A stretch of DNA of 37,721 bases from Planctomycetota bacterium (GTDB lineage: Bacteria; Planctomycetota; UBA1135; GCA-002686595). The notes under the pieces are model-generated. The model was not told the DNA's origin. It worked only from the letters and a program-made list of their open reading frames with translations, and made no database searches. The position numbers and the translations under genes were made by a program. Within the stretch, counting starts at the first letter, position 1. The number at the start of each line of letters is the position of its first letter. Positions 33,652 to 37,721 of this stretch are shown piece after piece. Location of the stretch: the NCBI GenBank assembly GCA_020638875.1, contig JACKHS010000028.1:1-37721 (forward strand). The letters are read 5' to 3'.

Positions 33652-34083
33652 TCAATCCAGCAGCCAGAGCCAGTACGCGCCGGGGTCGAGCAGGAGGTGG
33701 AGGCCCACCGCTGCGAGCACCGCGAGGCCGAGCGCGCAGACCCCGCGCGCCACGCGGGTCGCTCCGGGCAGAAAGCCGCCGGGCGCACTCACGAGGCCCA
33801 CCGCGAGCGCCGGGGCGAGGCCGAGGAGCAGGGCGTAGACGACGTCGGCGTGCCGCCCGAACTCTCGTGGGTCGACCGAGGCCTCGACGAACGGCGCGAG
33901 GAAGCCGTCGCCCTGGCTCGCGCGGGGCCAGGCGCCGAGCTCGAAGCGCGCGCGCAGCACCAGGCTCCAGAGCCCCAGCTCGACCAGCGCGAGGTAGACC
34001 GTCGCGCCGGCGGAGAGCAGCGCGAAGGCGCGCGCCGTCACGCCCCGGGGGCGCGCGGCGGTCGGGGCGAGCGAGGCGTCCAT
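33652..34083 (-). CDS. Small membrane protein of unknown function
   Basis: This 143-residue protein has three to four hydrophobic stretches (about 18-40, 80-98, 110-132 and the C-terminal YWLWLLD). There is a soluble loop around ARFELGAWPRASQGDGFLAP. No family was recognised. ATG 34083 has TAGGCT ending six bases upstream and no Shine-Dalgarno. It follows the TldE gene by 41 bases on the same strand but has its own -10 element, so it may be a separate unit. Confidence 0.6.
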   Translation of the reverse strand: MDASLAPTAARPRGVTARAFALLSAGATVYLALVELGLWSLVLRARFELGAWPRASQGDGFLAPFVEASVDPREFGRHADVVYALLLGLAPALAVGLVSAPGGFLPGATRVARGVCALGLAVLAAVGLHLLLDPGAYWLWLLD

Positions 34084-34089
34084 GCCCCG

Positions 34090-34095
34090 AGCCTA
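34090..34095 (-). promoter_or_regulatory. -10 element (TAGGCT) of the small membrane protein gene
   Basis: TAGGCT on the minus strand ends six bases before ATG 34083, the same geometry as at 443, 12137 and 27511. No -35 was recognised. Confidence 0.35.
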
Positions 34096-34124
34096 ACAGC
34101 CCGGGGCCGGAGCGGGGCGAGCTC

Positions 34125-35447
34125 TCAGAGCCCGCTGAACTGCACGTCCTCGAACACCAGCGTCGGCGCGGCGAAGCGCGACCACGGGCGCGGGTCGTTG
34201 CCGACCTCGACGAGGCGCTCGAGCAGCTCGCGGTAGTTGCCGCTGACGTTCATCTCGGTCAGCGACTCGGCGCGCGCGCCGCCGGAGAGGCGCCGGCCCT
34301 GGAAGCCGAAGGAGAAGTCGCCGGTCGTCATGTTGGCGTTGCCGCCCAGCCAGGTCGTGAGCAGGATGCCGTCCTGCGTGTCCGCGACGATGGCCTCGAG
34401 GTCGCGCGGGCCGTGCGCCCAGGTGACGTTGGACGAGCCGCCCGTCGTCGGCGCCCAGCCGAGCTTGTTGCCGTAGTACGTGTCGACGTAGTAGTGGCGC
34501 AGCACGCCCTGCTCGAGGATCGGCAGCGGCTTGGCGGCGATGCCCTCGCCGTCGAAGTGACGCGAGCCGAGGCCGCGCGGCTTCAGCGGGTCGTCGGTCC
34601 AGGTGAGCAGCTCCGAGCCGATGCGCTCGCCGAGCTTGCCGGCGAGGAAGGAGCGCTTCTGCTGGATCGCGCCGCCCGACAGCGCGCCGAGCACGCGGCC
34701 GAGGAAGCTCGCCGCCGCTTCGGAGTGCAGCACGAGGCGCGTGCGCAGGCTGGGGATCTTCGCCGCGCCGATGCGTTCGCGCACGCGGCCGAGCAGGTCG
34801 TCGCCGAGCTCGCTCGCGCCCGGCAGGCCCGCGAGGTGCGCGCCGCCGGCGTAGGCGTAGGCCTCGGGGCGCTTCTCGCCGTCCTCGGCGCTGACCTGAC
34901 CGATCAGCCACAGCGACGTGCTCTCGGAGGTGCCCTCGAAGCCGTTCGAGCTGACGCGCGCGGACACCGAGTGCCCGTCGTTGACGCCGGCGGTGACGGA
35001 GATCACGCGGTCGTCGGCCTGCGCCGCGCGCTCGAGCTCGCGACACCACTCCACGCGCCGCTCGCGCGAGAGGTCGAGCAGCGCCGGATCGACGAGCTCG
35101 AGGTCGACCTCGCTGCGGCCCGCGTACAGCTCCGGCGGCGTGATGCGCCGGTGCGGGTCGGGCTCGAGGTGCCGCGTCAGCGCGACGGCCTGCGCGACGA
35201 AGTCGGCGAGGCGCGTCGGGTCCTGGTCGTTGGTGCTGTGGCTCGAGTAGCGCCCGTCGACGTAGAGCGAGAGGCCCAGGCCGCGGCTCTTGGTCTCCTG
35301 CACCTTCTCGAGCTTGCCTTCGCGCCACTCGTGCTCGAAGCCGTGCACCCAGCCCACGCCGGCCACCACGTCGTCCGCGCCCGCGCGCTCGGCGAGGTCG
35401 ACGGCGCGGCGCGCCTGCTCCAACAGCTCGTCGCGCAGCTCAGGCAT
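34125..35447 (-). CDS. tldE: TldE/PmbA-like subunit of the TldD/TldE protease
   Basis: This 440-residue protein has the PmbA/TldE fold: a TldD-PmbA N-terminal block (VQETKSRGLGLSLYVDGRYSSHSTND), a central region and the C-terminal GGSSNVTWAHGPRDLEAIVADTQDGILLT followed by GNANMTTGDFSFGFQG. It lacks the HExxxH zinc site, as TldE subunits do. With TldD it forms a heterodimeric peptidase that, in E. coli, matures microcin B17 and degrades unfolded peptides such as CcdA. The start overlaps the tldD stop by 8 bases, so the two are made together. Confidence 0.9.
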   Translation of the reverse strand: MPELRDELLEQARRAVDLAERAGADDVVAGVGWVHGFEHEWREGKLEKVQETKSRGLGLSLYVDGRYSSHSTNDQDPTRLADFVAQAVALTRHLEPDPHRRITPPELYAGRSEVDLELVDPALLDLSRERRVEWCRELERAAQADDRVISVTAGVNDGHSVSARVSSNGFEGTSESTSLWLIGQVSAEDGEKRPEAYAYAGGAHLAGLPGASELGDDLLGRVRERIGAAKIPSLRTRLVLHSEAAASFLGRVLGALSGGAIQQKRSFLAGKLGERIGSELLTWTDDPLKPRGLGSRHFDGEGIAAKPLPILEQGVLRHYYVDTYYGNKLGWAPTTGGSSNVTWAHGPRDLEAIVADTQDGILLTTWLGGNANMTTGDFSFGFQGRRLSGGARAESLTEMNVSGNYRELLERLVEVGNDPRPWSRFAAPTLVFEDVQFSGL

Positions 35448-36888
35448 CTTCGCCCCCCACGGTCAGCTTGGAGACCAGCGCGGTCGGCAGGCCCTGCGAG
35501 ACGGGCACGCTCTGCCCGTCCTTGCCGCAGGTCCACCCGCCGCTGTCGATGGCGAGGTCGTCGGCGACCATGGTGATGCGCCCGAGCGCCTCGGGACCGT
35601 TGCCGATGATGTTCACGTCCTTGATGGGCGCGGTGATCTTGCCGTGCTCGATCAGCCAGCCGTTCTTGATGTAGAAGGTGAAGTCGCCCGCGCCGATGGC
35701 CACCTGGCCGTTGGTGAAGGTCTCCGCGATGATGCCGCGGTCGACCGAGGCGATGATCTCCTCGCGCGAGTGCGGGCCGTTCTCCATGTACGTGCAGCGC
35801 ATGCGCGGCATCGGCGCGTGGCGGAACGACTGGCGCCGCCCCGAGCCGGTCGAGGGGATCCCGTAGTGCTTCGCGCTCAGGCGATCGTGCAGGTAGGAGC
35901 GCATGGTGCCCTGCTCGACGAGCACGGTGCGCTCGGTCGCGTTGCCCTCGTCGTCGAAGTTCAGCGCGCCGCGCTCGTGCGGGTGCAGCGCCGAGTCGAC
36001 GATCGTCACGCAGTCGGCGGCGACCTTCTTGTCGATCATCGTCGAGAAGATCGAGGTGCCCTTGCGGTTGAAGTCGGCCTCCATGCCGTGGCCGATGGCC
36101 TCGTGAAGCAGGATGCCCGAGGCGCCCGCGGCCAGCACGACCGGCAACTCGCCCGCCGGCGGCTTGCGCGCCTCGAACAGGATCATCGTGCGGTCGACGG
36201 CCTTGCGGCACATCTCGTCGAGGCGCGCGGTGTCGAAGTGCTCCACGCCGTGGCGCGCCGAGAGGTTCGCCGAACCGCTCTGCACCTGGCCGTCCTTCTC
36301 GGCGGTCACGCTGGCCGCGACGAGCCCCATCGGGCGCCGGTCGGCCTGCGCGAAGCCCTCGCTCGTCACGACGAGCACGCGGCTGTCGGCGTTCGCCCAC
36401 GTGACGCTGACCTTGGTGATCGCCGGGTCGAGCCGGCGGCAGGTCGCGTCGATGTGCGCGACGAGCGGCAGGATCGTCGCGACCTCGACGTCCTCCCATG
36501 CGTGCGGGATGGCGTAGAGGTCGGCGAACTCGCGCCGCGCGAAGCCCTGGGGCGGCGCGCCGCCGCCGCCGCGCGCGATCGAGGCCGCCGTGCGCGCGGC
36601 CTGCAACATGGACTGGAGGTCGAGGTCCTCGCTGTACGCGTACCCCGTCTGGTCCCCCACGACCGCGCGCACGCCGACGCCGCGGTCCACCGAGCTGGAC
36701 GCGCGACTGATGATGCCGTCCTCCATCGAGATCGAGCTGCGGCGCGACTGCTCGAAGTAGAGGTCGCCGTAGTCGGCGCCGTGGCCCATGAGCTCCGCGA
36801 AGACGCGGCGCAGCAGCTCCTCGTCGATGCCGAAGAAGTCGTAGTAGAGCGGGTCCCGCGGGGGCGCGGGGCTGAGCGGCGGGGTCAT
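35440..36888 (-). CDS. tldD: TldD-like zinc metalloprotease subunit
   Basis: This 482-residue protein carries the TldD zinc motif HEAIGH (262-267, HExxxH) in ASGILLHEAIGHGMEAD. The C-terminal cysteine ligand region GGWTCGKDGQ is near residue 460. Other hallmarks are FEQSRRSSISMEDGIIS near the N-terminus and MENGPHSREEIIASVDRGI. It is the catalytic subunit; substrate peptides enter the cavity of the TldD/TldE dimer as extended strands. ATG 36888 is chosen; an in-frame extension to 36972 would add 28 residues atypical of the family. No RiPP precursor was recognised in this window. Confidence 0.9.
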   Translation of the reverse strand: MTPPLSPAPPRDPLYYDFFGIDEELLRRVFAELMGHGADYGDLYFEQSRRSSISMEDGIISRASSSVDRGVGVRAVVGDQTGYAYSEDLDLQSMLQAARTAASIARGGGGAPPQGFARREFADLYAIPHAWEDVEVATILPLVAHIDATCRRLDPAITKVSVTWANADSRVLVVTSEGFAQADRRPMGLVAASVTAEKDGQVQSGSANLSARHGVEHFDTARLDEMCRKAVDRTMILFEARKPPAGELPVVLAAGASGILLHEAIGHGMEADFNRKGTSIFSTMIDKKVAADCVTIVDSALHPHERGALNFDDEGNATERTVLVEQGTMRSYLHDRLSAKHYGIPSTGSGRRQSFRHAPMPRMRCTYMENGPHSREEIIASVDRGIIAETFTNGQVAIGAGDFTFYIKNGWLIEHGKITAPIKDVNIIGNGPEALGRITMVADDLAIDSGGWTCGKDGQSVPVSQGLPTALVSKLTVGGEDA

Positions 36889-36978
36889 GCGGCGGTCACG
36901 GGGCTGATGTCGCGGGGGCGCACATCCTACCGGCCCCGCGCCCCGGCGCGGTCCGCCCACGCTCGAACCCACGCGCAG

Positions 36979-37011
36979 GATTCATGCAACCTTCACGAGG
37001 CCGGGATACCT
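36979..37011 (+). promoter_or_regulatory. Candidate Pho box and -10 before the response regulator
   Basis: Two 7-base direct repeats, GATTCAT (36979-36985) and CCTTCAC (36990-36996), are separated by GCAA. This is the 7-4-7 layout of a Pho box, with the conserved TTCA core in both. A -10-like GATACC/ATACCT begins 8-9 bases after the second repeat, where PhoB-type activators replace the -35. GTG 37021 follows. Confidence 0.4.
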
Positions 37012-37020
37012 TCTGGAACC

Positions 37021-37721
37021 GTGATCACGCAGACAAAGACGCGCATCACCATCGTCGAGGACGAGGAAGACATCCGGGAGATCCTGGAGTACACCCTGCG
37101 CCGCGAGGGCTTCGAGGTGGCGTGCGCCGCCGACGGGTCCACCGGCCTGGGGATGATCCGCCGGGACCCGCCGGACCTCGTCCTGCTCGACCTGATGCTC
37201 CCCGACGTGGAGGGCCTGGAGATCTGTCGCCAGCTCAAGGCCGACCCCAACACCCGCGGTGTCGCGATCATCATGGTCACGGCCAAGGGCGAGGAGTCGG
37301 ACATCGTGCTGGGCCTGGGTCTGGGCGCCGACGACTACATCCCCAAGCCCTTCAGCGCGCGCGAGCTCGTGGCGCGCACGCGCTCGGTCCTGCGGCGCGT
37401 CAAGCAGCCGGAGGAGGAGCTCGAGGACAACGCCGTGCTGCAGCGCGGGCGCCTGCACATCGATCCGGCGCGCCACAAGGTGAGCGTCGACGGCGAGAAG
37501 ATCGACCTGACCGCCACGGAGTTCAAGATCCTGCAGCTGCTGGCGCGTCACCCCGGCCGCATCTTCAGCCGCAGCCAGATCCTCAGCGAGTCGCGCGGCG
37601 AGTTGGCCGCGGCCTTCGACCGCTCCGTGGACGCTCACGTCCGCACGATCCGCAAGAAGCTCGGGCCCCTGCGCGACATGATCGAGACGGTTCGCGCGGT
37701 CGGGTATCGTTTCACCGAGGA
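37021..37721 (+). CDS. PhoB/OmpR-type response regulator (3' end outside window)
   Basis: 233 codons are visible and the frame is open at the right edge. The receiver domain has the acidic pocket VEDEED (E13-D14), phospho-acceptor D57 in VLLDLMLPD, the switch Thr in VTAKG (T87) and K109 in IPKPF. The C-terminal winged helix (about 140-230) shows LTATEFKILQLLARHPGRIF, then SVDAHVRTIRKKLG and VRAVGYRF, typical of PhoB. By domain order and sequence it is close to PhoB, the activator of phosphate-starvation genes. The start is GTG 37021, since the receiver begins a few residues later and no ATG fits. A sensor kinase would be expected just beyond the window. Confidence 0.9.
   Translation, partial: MITQTKTRITIVEDEEDIREILEYTLRREGFEVACAADGSTGLGMIRRDPPDLVLLDLMLPDVEGLEICRQLKADPNTRGVAIIMVTAKGEESDIVLGLGLGADDYIPKPFSARELVARTRSVLRRVKQPEEELEDNAVLQRGRLHIDPARHKVSVDGEKIDLTATEFKILQLLARHPGRIFSRSQILSESRGELAAAFDRSVDAHVRTIRKKLGPLRDMIETVRAVGYRFTE

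Noticed and set aside
36889..36972. N-terminal extension of TldD to 36972
   Set aside because: The added residues are Pro/Arg/Gly-rich and absent from the family. ATG 36888 gives a normal length.

Overview
This is a very GC-rich bacterial window that most resembles a planctomycete. The grounds are two membrane-anchored terpenoid-cyclase-toroid proteins behind acidic linkers, a large secreted HExxH peptidase with a beta-sandwich and TPRs, a seven-heme cytochrome fused to TPRs, and many secreted proteins of unknown role. This placement is inferred from protein types, not from a marker gene. No tRNA, rRNA, CRISPR array, integrase or transposase was seen.

Layout. Positions 1-436 (minus) hold a PadR repressor and the start of a probable ABC permease. 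Positions 595-8192 (minus) form one tight eight-gene operon. Read in order of transcription it encodes a histidine phosphatase, a PPP-type metallophosphatase, two amphi-Trp proteins, a PhoU-aminoglycoside-phosphotransferase-like fusion, a RimK-like ATP-grasp enzyme, an HprK-related kinase B and a CofD/YvcK-like protein. The last genes plus the amphi-Trp proteins are the recognised but functionally unsolved GAK set; the fusion and the two phosphatases extend it. Positions 8376-15920 (plus) encode a SurA-like parvulin, toroid protein 1, a block of 252-bp tandem repeats, the HExxH peptidase and toroid protein 2. Two tandem TauE/SafE permeases follow (15985-18070).

Positions 18067-21825 (minus) hold an ABC importer (substrate-binding protein, permease, ATPase), a DUF983 protein and a Rieske protein. 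The substrate-binding gene has a single in-frame TGA at codon 54, inside a PVT-x-HLTC motif where relatives, as I recall them, carry cysteine. A perfect 8-bp stem with a 5-base G-containing loop follows 13 bases later. The most economical reading is a selenocysteine codon with a bacterial SECIS element. This is the most striking signal in the window and would normally be mis-annotated as a truncated gene.

Positions 21864-37721 carry an alkaline-phosphatase-family protein, a small heme-copper-oxidase-like membrane protein, a sulfatase-like lipoprotein without the formylglycine cysteine, the heptaheme-TPR cytochrome, a secreted beta-propeller, a repeat-domain secreted protein broken by frameshifts, a small membrane protein, the TldD/TldE protease pair and the start of a PhoB-like response regulator behind a candidate Pho box.

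Expression style. Many first genes lack a Shine-Dalgarno sequence and instead have a -10-like hexamer (TANNNT and variants) ending 6-7 bases before the start codon, which suggests widespread leaderless transcription. Genes inside operons are mostly coupled through ATGA, GTGA or TGATG overlaps.
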